DNA of 64,000 nucleotides, from positions 85,571,891-85,635,890 of the forward strand of contig NC_090022.1 of the NCBI RefSeq assembly GCF_037176765.1, given 5' to 3'. The notes beneath the pieces were generated by a model, which made no database searches, had not been told where the DNA came from, and saw nothing but the letters and a program-made list of their open reading frames with translations. Shown here one piece after another: positions 1-11,845 of this stretch (its first letter is position 1; every line of letters starts with the position of its first letter). A program made the position numbers and the translations under genes. The DNA is from Anolis sagrei. Taxonomy: Eukaryota > Chordata > Lepidosauria > Squamata > Anolidae.

Positions 1-19
1 GCAATATGGTTCCCAGTGG

Positions 20-82
20 GTAATAATAATAGCAATAATTTTATTTGATACTCACCTCTTCTCGAGGCGATGTACAAGACAA
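20..82 (-). repeat. LINE 3' tail fragment
   Basis: On the - strand it reads as a 3' UTR end with a 'cctcgagaagaggtgagta' box followed by an A/T-rich microsatellite tail, as in CR1/L2-like LINEs. Confidence 0.45.
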
Positions 83-386
83 GCAGTCCAATGCAATCTG
101 CCTGCTTTTGACTGATGGCAGTGGTGGTCCACACTGCATATTACTGTAGATTTTGAATGAATTATCCAAGAGGCGGCACCTAATTTGGGGCAAAGGATTC
201 AACATTTTGGATAATTCCCTTAAATCTCAGATCAGATTCACTGCCAGACTGACATGGAAGTCACCACTGCTGCATACTCCTTAAAAATGTTTTTATTGAA
301 TATTTTCAATTTTTTTCACACAAAAATAGTAAGGGGAATAAAGAAGGTGGAGGTAGTGAGGGTAGTGAGGTTATTTTTAGTGAAAA

Positions 387-625
387 GCCCCCGGTGGTGC
401 AGTGGGTTAAACCGCTGAGCTGCTGAACTTGCTAACTGAAAGGTTGGCGGTTTGAATCTGGGGAGCAGGGTTAACTCCTGTTGTTAGCCCCAGTTTCTGC
501 CAACTTAGCAGTTCAAAAACATTCAAATGTGAGTAGATCAATTAGGTACCGTGTCAGCAGGAAGGTAATGCCACTCCATACTAGACTTACTGTCAAGGAG
601 AAACCTTTACTTTTACCTTCAGTGT
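387..625 (+). repeat. Sauria-type SINE
   Basis: It starts with the tRNA-derived head (A box ggtggtgcagtgggttaaac, B box ggtttgaatc), continues through 'gttagccccagtttctgcca' and 'catt caaatgtgagtagatc', and ends with the typical aaacctttacttttacctt tail. The middle, between the 'ggaaggtaatg' box and the tail, is deleted. Sauria SINEs are known to be mobilised by BovB LINEs. Confidence 0.85.
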
Positions 626-813
626 GGTGTAGAGGGAAAGGGAGGGGATGTGGGGGAGGGGAAAAGCATTGACTGCTGTACATCCTTATCTAGAAGTAAA
701 TCCCATTGAACCTTATGAAGTCGACCTCTGGGGCTGTATGCATAAATTCCACTTCATACATTTTCTCTCTCTTTCTTTTGGGCTGAATGCATAATCTTGG
801 GAAATGGAATATT

Positions 814-848
814 TGTTGTTGTTCATTCATTCAGTCATTTCCGACTGA
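814..848 (-). repeat. Extremely truncated BovB 3' end
   Basis: The reverse complement reads agtcggaaatgactgaatga followed by atgaacaacaaca, the same 3' terminus as the BovB copy ending at 42777. Only about 35 bp was copied. A (TG)n run follows at about 853-876. Confidence 0.6.
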
Positions 849-852
849 TATG

Positions 853-876
853 TATGTGTGTGTGTGTGTGTATAGA
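853..876. repeat. (TG)n microsatellite
   Basis: Simple GT alternation with one TA interruption. Confidence 0.8.
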
Positions 877-1249
877 GAGAAAGAGTATTTGGTGGTGATG
901 CAGAAATAACATGGCCCCGTCCCACACATATTGTTACATCGGTATTCCATAGGAATTCATAGTTCACATAGAAGACTATAAAGAGAACAGTGAAAGTGTG
1001 CATGACGTTTTAAAAATGTATAAGATTTGTATAGTAATTATATTTTTGATAGCAAACACTTTTAAGGAATTAGAGCTCTTTTAATGGATTTCAGATGATA
1101 GGTTAATTTAGACTTTAATGAACCTGGTGGTCTTTTGTGTGTGTGTCTATGTGTGCGTTTGTTTGTTTTTTGTTTTACCTGATATTAAATCCTCTAGAAT
1201 GAACAACACGGTGCTTTTCAACAAGATAAGCATGTTTATTAGGTGTGCA

Positions 1250-1482
1250 AAACATAGCATAGTGGTTTAAGTGTTGGGCTAGGACTCTGGGATACCAGGG
1301 TTCAAACTCCTCTTGGCCAAGAAAACTCATTGGATGGTCTTGGGCAAATCACAATCTCTCAACCTCAAAGAAGGCAATGACCACCTCCCACTAAGCAAAT
1401 CTTGCCAACAAAACCCAATGACAGAGTTACATGAGTCTGAGTTGACTTGAAGGTGTATGATGAGCACAATGACAATTTCCAA
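1250..1482 (+). repeat. tRNA-headed SINE (MIR-like architecture)
   Basis: The head 'gtggtttaagtgttgggcta' with B box gggttcaaac is followed by 'cttgggcaaatcac', 'aacctcaaagaaggcaatg' and 'aaatcttgccaa', the order seen in a squamate tRNA SINE family. Other copies lie at 26303, 33135 (antisense) and 62725. Confidence 0.7.
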
Positions 1483-1778
1483 CTTAACTTTGGGGTCTTG
1501 CTTCTGAGCAGATAACAGGTTCTGCTGGATGAGCACCACAACTGAACCCATGAAACACATGTAGTCCTTTTTATTTCCTTTAAATTTTATTTGTGAAGTG
1601 AGGACATGTTTCCCCTCTCTACTTTATCTTCATAATAACCCCATGAGTTAGCTAACATTGTGAGAGATTAACTGGATCCCATTTCATGATATTAGAAGGA
1701 CTTGAACTTGCAAATCATAGTCCATCACTCTAATAATCGCATGATTCTGTATCCCATGTGACCTTTGTGCATTTGGAT

Positions 1779-1794
1779 CCCCCCCCCCCCCCAA
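1779..1794. repeat. Poly(C) tract
   Basis: Uninterrupted run of about 15 C. Confidence 0.9.
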
Positions 1795-1929
1795 TTTCCC
1801 TCACAACAGAGCACAAAAAGAACCAGCTTGTTTTGGGAAAGATCCTAAAGTAAAGCAATAGACTAAAACAAAAGAAAACAAGACTTAAATCAATCATATG
1901 GTTGTCTATATCTGCCTGTTGCCCCACTG

Positions 1930-2287
1930 CAGTGGTTCCCAACCTGTAGTCCGTGGACCATCAGTGGCCCACAAGAACTAAAATATAGTCCACGGCCTCA
2001 CCATTACTACACTGTTGCAATGAAAGCGACTGGTCTCACAAAATCCTCTTATAGTGTTGAGGCTTATGAAATATGGTTTTCTTTGGGCAAGCAGATGGCA
2101 ACTACAGGATAGCATATGTTCTGTATCAGAAACTAGATCTGATGTTGTCTTTCCAATGCAGTTTTCTGATTCACTACCCCAAATAACCAAAGTGAATGTA
2201 AAGTTGACCAAAAACTGATTCCGATCTTTTTTGGAAAATGGTCCCTGGTCAAGTGGTCCCTGGTCAAAAAAAGGTTGGCAACCACTG
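1930..2287. mobile_element. Non-autonomous hAT-like element
   Basis: Terminal inverted repeats cagtggttcccaacctg and (from the right end) cagtggttgccaacctt bound 358 bp. No coding frame of note. The 8-bp flanks ccccactg and ccctatag match poorly, so the target duplication is eroded or absent. Confidence 0.65.
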
Positions 2288-2879
2288 CCCTATAGGAAGG
2301 AGAAAGGGAGTGAAGGAGGCAGACGCAGACAAAGGCAACCTTAGAATCTATCCAGTCTTACCCCCAGAACCAACTTCTGGACAGAATGTCCCCCACCCTA
2401 CCTTGATTCCTTATGGAAAGTGATTAAAAGGTTTCTAGTAAGAAGGCTTGTGAACCTTTTCAAAGTAACACTTCTGAAACGTCCCTAGCTAGATTCCCTA
2501 GCCAGATGGGTCCTGCTGTTTTCTATAGAATCATAGAATTCTCCTCTAAGTCATTCTGGAGACTTTCATGTAAGAAATAATGTCTCTGGAAGCTGCTGCC
2601 CAACCATCAGTAAATGGCCAGAAGTAGCCCTATAGTGTCCTCCTTGTGTGCTTTATTGGGTTAGGAGTGCAGCTCTGCCTGCCTTGCAGCCTGAACCCAA
2701 CCTCTTAGAAAACCAATATCTGGCTTTTAAAAAAATTGCCATGCTGGAAACATTTTTTTTTGAACCTGAAAAGGAAACATTACATGATCTGAAATTAGGA
2801 ACTGCTCTTCCTAATGATGTGACCTTTAAGGATGATCTTGAACAGTTGCCCAGGAGACATCTAAATTTTTATCTATATT

Positions 2880-2940
2880 TATGAAACTGAGATCTTGTGA
2901 TACAGGGTAGGATATAAATATTTTAATAAATAAATACTGG
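2880..2940 (+). repeat. LINE 3' tail fragment
   Basis: 'gggtaggatataaatattttaataaataaata' is the usual end of a LINE 3' UTR with an ATAA-type tail; the body is missing or too diverged to see. Confidence 0.4.
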
Positions 2941-3437
2941 AAATTGATATAATACCAGTGTAAATATTTTATGGTAGAAATAACATTATCATCCTTTTGA
3001 GAGATCACCATTGATTTCCAGAAACAGTTAGAATGATGCCTCTCACTGAGACATATTAAAGAGGAGTTAATGGTTTGTTCTTTTTTTCTGTGTAAAACAC
3101 ACCAGATTGCCAAAATTTATTCCTTTCCTGCTTGTTCTATCATTTTTCCAGTTGCTTTTACAATTACTGGCTCAGGGAAGGTAACCAAATGCTTCACATC
3201 TAAGCTAAAGTATCCCAACACATTACTAAATTTTCTCAAAGGGAGATAAAGATGAAGGCAGCTGGAGTTGAGGGAAGGATATGGAGCAAAGGGAAAGTAG
3301 GAAAGCATGCCTGTCTAGTATGTACTGTGGACTTGTGGTGCAGCTGAAAAATGAACACACATATGTCTTTCATTATATGTTGCTCTTAACCAAGGGTTTG
3401 GTACCTGTGACTTCGCCTATCTCTAGCTGACAAAACT

Positions 3438-3490
3438 GGAGCCCCTGGTGGCGCAGTGGGTTAAACCCTTGTGCCGGCAGGACTGAAGAT
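3438..3490 (+). repeat. SINE2-like head fragment
   Basis: ggagcccctggtggcgcagt gggttaaacccttgtgccgg is the tRNA-derived head of the anole-type SINE whose longer copies lie at 26899, 33241, 49245 and 55031. It stops after about 50 bp. Confidence 0.75.
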
Positions 3491-3740
3491 AAAAAGATGA
3501 GGAAAATAATATACTCTTGAGAAATACACATAGCTCTCAACTGAATCTATTTCAATTTCTGTAAGTACATTAGAGTCACAGCACTGGAAAAAGGTGACAT
3601 CTAAATTCATTATTGTTGTTACTTGTGGTGTTATTATTTCACCACTTGTGGGAGCACTTCTTCTAAAATCATGCTAAATTATCATCTGTAAGTTATTGCA
3701 ACTCATGATGCTCTTTCTGCCTTCCTTCTTCTCTTACTAG

Positions 3741-5139
3741 GTACCAAATCCATACAGGCCTTCAACACTCTATCATCCGTCCTCAGCAGCCAAATTGCCT
3801 GCCCTTGAACCAAGTCACGCTTCCCCAGAAGCTACAGGAAGCTGGCTACTCTACACACATGGTAGGGAAGTGGCACTTAGGTTTCTATCGAAAAGAATGC
3901 CTGCCGACCCGCAGGGGGTTTGACACCTTCTTGGGCTCATTGACTGGAAATGTGGATTATTATACCTATGATAACTGTGACGGGCCTGGAGTATGTGGCT
4001 ATGATCTTCATGATGGTGAAAATGTGGCCTGGGAACAGAGTGGCAAATATTCCACCTTCCTTTATGCTCAGCGCGTCAACAAAATTCTGGCCACCCACAA
4101 CCCCAAGGAACCCATATTTATCTATATAGCATTCCAAGCTGTACATACCCCATTACAGTCCCCAAAAGAGTACATCTATCGCTATCGTTCCATGGGCAAC
4201 GTGGCACGACGCAAATATGCAGCCATGGTCACGTGCATGGATGAAGCTGTGAAGAACATCACTTGGGCACTGAAGAAATATGGGTACTATGACAACAGTG
4301 TGATTGTCTTCTCCACAGACAATGGTGGGCAAACCTTCTCTGGGGGAAGCAACTGGCCTCTGCGAGGCCGCAAAGGGACCTACTGGGAAGGAGGAGTCCG
4401 TGGCATTGGGTTTGTCCATAGCCCACTGATTAAACACAAACGGAGAATTAGCAGGGCACTTATTCACATAACAGACTGGTACCCAACTCTAGTGACCCTG
4501 GCTCGGGGCAATGTGTCTGAAGCAGATAATTTGGATGGTTACAATGTGTGGCCAGCCATCAGTGAGGGAAAAGAATCTCCACGGACTGAAATCCTGCATA
4601 ACATTGATCCCCTTTATAACCATGCCAAATATGGGTCCTTAGAAAGTGGGTTTGGCATCTGGAACACAGCAGTTCAAGCCTCTGTACGGGTAGGGGACTG
4701 GAAGCTCTTGACTGGAGACCCAGGTTACAGCGACTGGATCCCACCACAGACTCTAGCCACCTTCCCTGGGAGCTGGTGGAACCTGGAGCGCATGACAGGT
4801 GGCATACGGAAGTCTGTCTGGCTTTTCAACATTACTGCTGATCCCTATGAGCGCTATGATCTTTCAGAGCAGCGTCCTGATGTTGTCCGGGCTCTCCTCC
4901 TCAGACTGGTTCACTACAACCAGACAGCTATCCCTGTCAGGTATCCAGCAGAAAATCCTCGCGCTCATCCAGACTTCAACGGTGGTGCCTGGGGACCTTG
5001 GGCAACGGGTGAAGAAGATGTGTGGGAGCCAGGGCATGGGAAAGTGAAAAACAAGAAGCGGAAGAAGAAGTGCAAGATCTGCAAGCTGCGCTCTTTCTTC
5101 CGGAAACTGAACACCCGGATGATGTCAAACCGCATCTAA
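3741..5139 (+). CDS. ARSI: Arylsulfatase I, terminal coding exon
   Basis: This exon encodes about 465 residues of a type I sulfatase, a secretory-pathway enzyme family that hydrolyses sulfate esters. It opens after a pyrimidine-rich acceptor ending in ctcttactag; the first G completes a split codon, and the frame runs on as [11 protein letters not shown]. The exon carries sulfatase signature 2 ([13 protein letters not shown], near 3844-3882), the DNGG metal-site region (near 4318), N-glycosylation sequons (NITW, NVSE, NITA, NQTA) and the basic C-terminus [19 protein letters not shown], which is typical of ARSI and ARSJ. The C-x-P-S-R formylglycine motif is not here; in this family it lies in the preceding exon, which must be upstream of the window. 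No break is seen. ARSI is chosen over ARSJ because the neighbour is CAMK2A and the C-terminal tail matches ARSI. The exact substrate of ARSI is not settled. Confidence 0.95.
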
Positions 5140-7040
5140 CTTGTGTGTGTGTGTATGTGTGTTGCCAAACGCAGCCTTAAAGAGGTGCAGCTTATCATAG
5201 CCACTCAGTATTATATGAACATAGGCAGCTGCCTGATACTGAGTTGGACCTTTGAACTATCTATCCCAGGACTGCTGACAACGCCTGGCAGGAAACTATT
5301 CTACCCTACCTCAAAATACCAAGGATTGAACCTGGGACCTCCTGCATATAAATGATGTGCAAGTAGGGAGGGAAAGGAACACAGACAGAATAGGCTAGTC
5401 TCATTCTACCCATCTCCATTAACATTCGGTGCTTAGTTGAGTGGGATATCAGTTGGACAGAACCAACTTTATTCCAATTCTTTTTCATCCCACTTTTGTT
5501 CCCATCCTTTGGCACACATCTATGTTGGGAAACTATGCAGTACCTATTATTTCTTACTTATGAGTGCTTGACCAGTTGTAGGGACAGCACCTTCCTATTG
5601 ATTCTTCATTGCAACATGTAACCACTTGGCAGGGTGATCAATGCACCCTTGCATGTTAAGATGAGATACAATGCAGAGAAGGTGTCCTTTTCAGGCAATT
5701 CAGGAGCTAAGGGGAAAGCACTTATATGGAATAGCTTGTCTTCAAAGATCAAACCAATCACACTCCAAGTGCTAAAGGTATTCAGGCACAACTTCTGAGG
5801 AAGAGGAGTTGCTTTGTTTGCTGACCACAAATAAGCCTTCATTTATGTAACTTTTTTTTTGCTCTGGAGAAAATGTCTGTGGGTTCTGCTTTCCCTTAAG
5901 GCTGCAGCCTCCCCCTCCAGGTAACTTCATTGCATGTGGGTGGTGGTGCAGAAGACTTGGGATGGTTATTTTTATCTGAAATAGAATACTGATCTTGAAC
6001 AGTGTGAACATTTCATCCTAAATACGTATAATGCCAAACAACTTGTGAATGTGGGCATGAGTAAAAGGTCCACAAGTATTACATGGTCTACATGAACAGG
6101 CAAATCTTGAAAACTGAGCAATGTTTACATAGCTGTCCATGTACCTGTAGCGGTATAGGGCTGGTGGATTCCATGTACGTAACTAGTGGTGTATCCACTC
6201 AGCATTTTAGTCTAAACTTGACAGAACTATCCAAATAGCTGTAGCCTGTCCTCAAAATAAGTTCAGCCCCTTGGACATCTTTAAAGTTCAGACTAAATCC
6301 CAGTGTGAATTCAGCACCTCACTGACATGGGAGTTGCCAGCTGTTACGGAAATGCAGAGAGAAATGATTGCCCATCTATTTACTTAGCCACTGACATACG
6401 CACAATGACTCACATCGGACATGAAAAGAAGCTGCTGCTGTTATGAAGCTTCCTCCACCATATGGGTGCTATTTTGTAATCTCAGGAAGGCTATAGGTAT
6501 CTCTTATGTGCTTATATTTCAGTTTAGGATATAGGAGAGTTAGCACATGATGCTTCCATACAAGAGTTTATGTTTGACAACAGAACATGGGAATGGTGCA
6601 TACATATGATTAGGCCAGAAACAGTTAATCAGAATCCTACTGTTGTTACACTCTGGCAGCAGTTGCTTCCAGGATTTGTTCATGCAGTGCATAATTAATT
6701 TGTGGAATTAATTGCTACAAAGGTGGTGATGACTACTAGCTTAGTAGTACTAGCTTTGGAAGGAGATTAGGTAAATGCAAGTGGATGAGTCTACTAATAG
6801 CCATTAGTCATGACAGCAAAATAAAACCATATTCAAAAGCAGAGTGTCAAATATTAACTGAAAAATATGGAATAACCAACATGGGCTGTGTGCAGAAACA
6901 TCGGACTGGTGCCATGGGAGATGTTATGTATAAGAAGAGCCAGCAGTCTGGTCCAGCAAAACAGTTCTGATGATCTCACATTTCATAAGTGGCAACATTT
7001 TCCCATTCAAAGAGTCTGTAACCATTTGAATAGGAATCTA
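5140..7040 (+). other. ARSI 3' UTR and downstream flank
   Basis: Begins just after the ARSI stop codon with a short GT-rich run. I could not fix a polyadenylation site, so the UTR end is open. Bases 5210-5355 resemble an old interspersed repeat (see separate entry). The rest, about 5360-7040, is AT-rich and shows no coding signal. Confidence 0.5.
5210..5355 (+). repeat. Degraded interspersed repeat in ARSI 3' UTR
   Basis: The pattern 'ggcagctgcctgatactgag ... ttggacc ... ggattgaacctgggacc ... tgcat' resembles a repeat I recall as common in squamates, ending in a tRNA-like 'ggattgaacctgggacc' box. The family name is uncertain. Confidence 0.35.
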
Positions 7041-7044
7041 CAAA

Positions 7045-7135
7045 CCTTAGAAAAACCAGGCATTCTGGGTTGTAGATTTTTTTTCGGGCTGTATGGCCAT
7101 GTTCTAGAGGCATTCTGTTTCAGGCATTCTGTTTT
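7045..7135 (+). repeat. Squamate interspersed repeat fragment
   Basis: 'cgggctgtatggccatgttctagaggcattct' matches the better copy at 34178-34375 ('ggctgtatggccatgttcca'). Confidence 0.6.
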
Positions 7136-7710
7136 TTCCTACAATTGACAAGTATGTAAACCAGGGCTAGGCAATGTGAGCTTACATGTGGTGCTTTGTA
7201 GTCTTGGGTTCTCTAAAGAAGAAACTTCCTTTCCTCCCAATATGAAGATTTGCAGCTACCAGAAGCAATTGTTTAAAGCAATTGCAAGTCTTTAGGCCTT
7301 TTTTAGAGTTTGTAGAAGTGGAAATGAACTCTCTGGCCTGGTGGAGGAAACACAGAAAAACCCATTTTAAGCAAAGGCGTAGTCTACAGGAATGAACATT
7401 GGCTCCCAGAGCTGCCAAAGCTGCCTACTCTTGGTAAAAACAACAAGATTGTTAGACTATAGCATGTTGTTTCACACCAAATCTGACTATTGTTACAACT
7501 AGCCCAGTACTGTTGTTTACACTCATTGGCAGAATCTCTTCCAAGGGTTCGGTTTTTGTCTAGACCTGCTTGGAACCCTATGCCCCTTTCATACCACACT
7601 ATAATGGTATGATTCCATTTTAACTTCCATCCCATGGAATTCTAAAAGGAAAGGTTTTTTTGATTTCATAATTAGGAATTGTCCCATTCCTAATTAGGAA
7701 ATCCTATAAT

Positions 7711-7754
7711 CCTATAATCACACTTTAACCTGGCAGTTAAAGTGTGATTATAGG
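7711..7754. repeat. Perfect 19-bp hairpin
   Basis: Arm cctataatcacactttaac (7711-7729), six-base loop, and its exact reverse complement (7736-7754). Probably the core of a small foldback MITE; the flanks also contain short palindromes. Confidence 0.85.
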
Positions 7755-8224
7755 GTTAAACTTTTAAAAAGAGCTTGAATCTGGGACTTCAGAAACAGTT
7801 CTAGCACTGCACTATAGCACTTGAGCAAAGATGGCTTAAATATCATGTTCCACATTAAAACAGAGTGACTTCAGAATGCATCATGTGAGGAAAAGGCGGA
7901 CACAGGCTCTTATCCCAAGGCTGGTGATACCCCACTGATCATGTGAGGAAACATCTGCCTAATGGGCATCCATTTTCTCTCAGCTACATTTTCAACACAG
8001 GACTAAAGTAAGAGAGAAGTCCTAATTTACTGAACTGGTAAAAGGTAAACAAAAAATTTGGATATGAATATACAATATGTGTGTGCAGAAATATATAATT
8101 TATACAATAAATCACTAAAATCAGTTATTCAAATTACATAGTCCTCACAATAAATAGCAATATGGAAAAAGTTCGTAGGACATGCATAGATGGTCTAACT
8201 TCTTAGCTGATTCTTCATTTAAGC

Positions 8225-8611
8225 CAGGGGTCTGCAAACTAAGGCCCGCAGGCTGAATGCAGCCCTCCAAGTTCATTGACTGGGCCTCCACCCTTAATTT
8301 AAACTTAGTGTTGCCCTAAGTCTGAAACAACTTGAAGGCACACAACAACAAGAACTTTAATTAACTTGACTATTTCATCAGCCAAAAGCAGGCTCACGCT
8401 TTCCACTGAAATACTGGTAAGTTTATGTTGGTTAAAATTGTTCTTCATTTTAAATATTGTATTGTTCTTTCATTTTTTTTACACTAAAAGTAAGATATGT
8501 GCAGTGTGCATATGGATTTGTTAATGTTTTTTTCCCCTCAAACTATTGTTCAGTCCCCCAACAGTCTGAGGAATCATGAACCGGCTCTCTTAAAAAGTTT
8601 GAGGCTCCCTG
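8225..8611. mobile_element. Non-autonomous hAT element with 8-bp target duplication
   Basis: Ends caggggtctgcaaacta and, from the right, cagggagcctcaaac. Flanks atttaagc (8217-8224) and atttaaac (8612-8619) differ at one base, as expected for an aged hAT duplication. The interior at 8300-8345 contains the 3' end of a SINE (aagtctgaaacaacttgaag). Confidence 0.85.
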
Positions 8612-8726
8612 ATTTAAACAGAAGACAGATGTGTTTTGACTTCGTAGTCTTCATCAGAGGCAATTTTAATTTGTAACAAATTTGTATAACATTGTCTTTT
8701 GTTTAAGAAATATATGATTTACATAA

Positions 8727-8860
8727 TAATAATAATAATAACAACCTTATTGTATCCCGTCATTGTGCTTCAAAACAGAACATAAAAGGAAAACAATTAA
8801 TACAGTTAAATAAAACATATAAGCATGAATCAACAAACAACAACATAGGCCATTGATGAA
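8727..8860 (-). repeat. LINE 3' end fragment with (AAT)n tail
   Basis: On the - strand a diverged LINE 3' end ('acgggatacaataagg') runs into a (TTA)n tail. The family is not resolved. Confidence 0.45.
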
Positions 8861-9111
8861 ATCTGCTAGTCTAAATGCATCCAGCTTCTGTTTAAATTAA
8901 GAATCAAATGAGACATTGGACCATCATCTCTGTCAATACATGCTTTGTGTCCTATAGACCTTCTCCTGTGTTGCTATTTATAGTGCAAGCTGTATAGTGT
9001 TAATCTGAATAATTGATTTCAGTGATTTGCTATTTTTGATATATATACACTCACAGACAGAGTTTATATTCAGAGCCTAACTTTATCATTTTAAAATGCA
9101 GAATTGACTCT

Positions 9112-9266
9112 TTAAGGGCCTTCCACACAGCCCTACAACCCAGAATATCAAGGCAGAAAATTTCACAATATCTGCTTTGAACTGGGTTATCTGACTCCAC
9201 ACCCAGATAATGTGGGATGTTCCGCCTTGATATTCTGGGATATAGGCCTGTGTGGAAGGGCCCTTA
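9112..9266. mobile_element. MITE with TTAA-like ends
   Basis: Left end ttaagggccttccacacagc, right end ggcctgtgtggaagggccc followed by ttag. The inner arms (cagaatatcaaggc / gccttgatattctgg) also pair. The TTAA/TTAG flanks suggest a piggyBac-type element; this is inference. Confidence 0.65.
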
Positions 9267-9315
9267 GAGTAGTTTAATGAAAGCTATCTACCATATGGAA
9301 CCTGGCACACCAAAG

Positions 9316-9599
9316 GGGCTTCAGCCCCCCCCCCCCCCGAATTCTCATGGTGGTTCGTGAAAAGGCCTTACTGGTGCATTATTTAAACTGTTATGTTTAT
9401 TCATATCATGATCTGATCACCATACTCAATATATCCCATATGCATGGGGGTATTGGGGTAATGATACAAAAGATTTGCTAGGCTAGACCCTCTTTCACTC
9501 AGACTCAGCCCCCCCCCCTGAAACTCAACCCCCCGAAACCCCCCCTGAAAAAAATTCAGCCCCCCCCCCCCAAAAAACGAGATCCTGGCTACGGGCCTG
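9316..9599 (-). mobile_element. C-tract hAT MITE, 5'-end lost
   Basis: The reverse complement matches the element at 24872-25199: same end caggcccgtagccaggat, same order of G tracts, and same core ('ctgagtgaaagagggtctagcc'). The end facing 9316 is truncated in the cttcagccccc region, so only one terminal repeat remains. Confidence 0.8.
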
Positions 9600-9606
9600 A
9601 TTACAA

Positions 9607-10772
9607 CCATTGTTTGGAGGACTGTTTTCCTGTGTACTGGTAGTAGACAGAGGGTTGTCTACAGGCCCCAGGCACAGGAGACAAAAGTGGCATTTGGGGT
9701 TTCAGCTTAAGCATCTTTTAGGTGTACTGTGAAATACAGGTCTGTTAACATATGCAGAGGGCAGCTGCATAAGTGACTGAACTGTCACACGATGCTGAAT
9801 CAACTTGCTTGCTTTCTTAATTTCCCACTGAGTATCACTCAGTTTTTATAGCAAGGAGGTGACATCTGTTATCTGAAGGAAGTCATTGGGAACGTTTTGG
9901 CAATGTGCGAATGGCCGCCTCCTCCACTCAGCTCGCTTTCCTTCAATTTCAAGCCCTTTCAAAGTGGTCATCTCTGTATTGGTACCCCAGATGGGGATTT
10001 ACCATAAAGAAAGAGGGTAAATGTCTTTAAAGACTATGATATGCATTTACATTTACAAAATGCATTTTATATTTTCTCCCCCAGGTTTTACTTGGTGCAT
10101 TGTGTGTAGGCGAGAGCCCTTCTGTGAATTTTGAAAAAAAAAAGTTATTTTTGTCACTGGAAAATGAGCCCTGTTAAGACTTGTCAGCACTTGGATGAGC
10201 TGTGTGAGGGTCTTTTTCTTTCTTTCTTTTGAAAAAAAAAATGAAATAACATTCGTTTAAAATCTGTCACTAGAAGTTGTGACAGTTGGCAACTCTTATA
10301 CTGTGTACCTTTTGGTGGTACTTTTGAGATCTGTGTGTGTTTTTACACAAAACATGGATTTGCAGTGTTACTTCTGTTTTTACCACAGCAATGGCTTCCC
10401 ATTTCTTTGGGCCTGCAGGAAGGGGACATCGCAAATGGGAAAGAGGTGAGGAATAATAAAAGAAGTGTGATGCAGCAACTGGTGGCTTTCCCCTTGAAAT
10501 AGCTAAAGAAGTAAGGTTCCACTTTCACTATTCTGAGGTGTTCTAAATAAATGTAAAACCTATCAATAATTCTGATTCAGAAGGAGAAGAAATTAATATC
10601 ACTGTTAGGTGGTGATTTCCCTTAGGATGCTGTGGCCAAATCCTAATAATCTTCACAACACATATATTAACTGCAGGATTCTGAAAGTTGTAATCCAGAA
10701 AAATAATGTTTCCAAGATGGGAATGTCCATCCAATGAAAAAAAAATCAAGGAAACTGAAACAATGAAGTAGT
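9607..10772. other. No gene or recognised repeat
   Basis: AT-rich sequence with short T and A runs; no coding signal, no clear repeat family. Confidence 0.5.
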
Positions 10773-10780
10773 ATCTATTG

Positions 10781-10916
10781 TGGTGGTTATCAGCCTGTGG
10801 GTCCCCAGATGTTTTAGCCTTCAACCCCAACCCAAACCCCAAAAGCTGGTAAACTGGCTGGGATTTCTGGGAGTTGTAGGCCAAAACACCTGGGGACCAC
10901 AGGTTGAGAACCACTG
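10781..10916. mobile_element. Palindromic hAT MITE, family 'CAGTGGTTCTCAACC', copy 1
   Basis: The whole element folds on itself (ccagatgttttagcc pairs with ggccaaaacacctgg). Flanks atctattg (10773-10780) and ctctattg (10917-10924) match at 7 of 8 bases. Confidence 0.8.
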
Positions 10917-10924
10917 CTCTATTG

Positions 10925-11640
10925 CAACATACTGCTCTATAGCTATTTGGTAAGTGGATGCTTATGGATTTGTCCAGCCTGCCCAAGCTTGATCCTTCAC
11001 GCTGAATGGCATCTCCTCTATTTTTACATCTTTGGAGTTGAAATCTCATACTTTTGAAGGTTTAGGTGATTTGAGTGCTGCAGATTAAAACTCAGATGAC
11101 ATCAAGCCACACAACCGGCCCAGGAGATGAGGTAGTGTCCCCCTTTCTTTCAATTGGAAGCACAAGCTGATGTTCTTCTGTCCCATCTCACCTTTTCCTG
11201 TGATGACATCAAGTAAGCAATGAACTGCCTCTTCATAATATTACTGTCATGAAATTCAACCTCCATTTGTTGTTTTCTATTATATAATCCCCCTGTTCTG
11301 GCATATTGGGGCCCTCTGGGTCTTAAAATCTGATTGATTCTTCTCTCCATCATCCCCGCCCCCAGCTCAAATGAATTTGGACTGCAAGTCAAAACATGCT
11401 TACTAAACATTAAGGCTGACTGAGCTACAGGGTGTTGTATATTGGATTTTCATGCAGATAAATTTCCTTAGGCTGCCCTGAAGGATTTCAAAATTGGGAA
11501 AAGACATGAAACCTGGTCGATAGAATCCAGCTCTTGGCTGTGCGGCAGTGATAAGCCCCATATTCTCTCATCAAAAGGTCCTCTGGATTTAAAAGAAAAT
11601 TTCAGCAGTGACTGGTTTCACCTTCCCAAGGAGATCTCAT
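10925..11640. other. No gene or recognised repeat
   Basis: No coding signal or family resemblance that I can support. Confidence 0.45.
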
Positions 11641-11642
11641 CC

Positions 11643-11845
11643 AATCATCACCATCACCACCATCACCACCAATATTATACTTATTTATACCCCCTTTATC
11701 TCCCCCGAAGAGGACTTAAAGCAGCATAACATAAAAGCATCATCATAACAATTTAAAATATACAAACATTAAAACAGGATTAAATATAGACAGTACTAAA
11801 AAATCCCAGTTAAAAACATTAAAACAAATTCAAAATTAGAAACCC
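11643..11845 (-). repeat. LINE 3' end fragment with (ATC/ACC)n run
   Basis: On the - strand 'gctttaagtcctcttcgggg' and 'gataaagggggtataaataa' form the 3' UTR terminus of an L2/CR1-like LINE. The adjacent atcaccatcaccacc run is a microsatellite tail. Confidence 0.65.

Larger units (their letters stand above)
1..3740 (+). other. ARSI: ARSI intron (last), 3' part
   Basis: Sequence upstream of the exon-2-type acceptor. I found no sulfatase first-exon reading frame here (no DDQG or CTPSR-like motif), so the upstream exon lies outside the window. The intron holds a LINE tail, a Sauria SINE, a tiny BovB tail, a tRNA-headed SINE, a hAT-like MITE and a SINE head, listed separately. The parts between them show nothing I recognise. 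Confidence 0.8.

Noticed and set aside
387-470. tRNA gene from the A and B boxes
   Set aside because: The boxes belong to a Sauria SINE head; no cloverleaf with an acceptor stem forms.
10543-11049. 168-codon - strand frame as a gene
   Set aside because: It runs straight through the hAT MITE at 10781-10916 and has no family resemblance.
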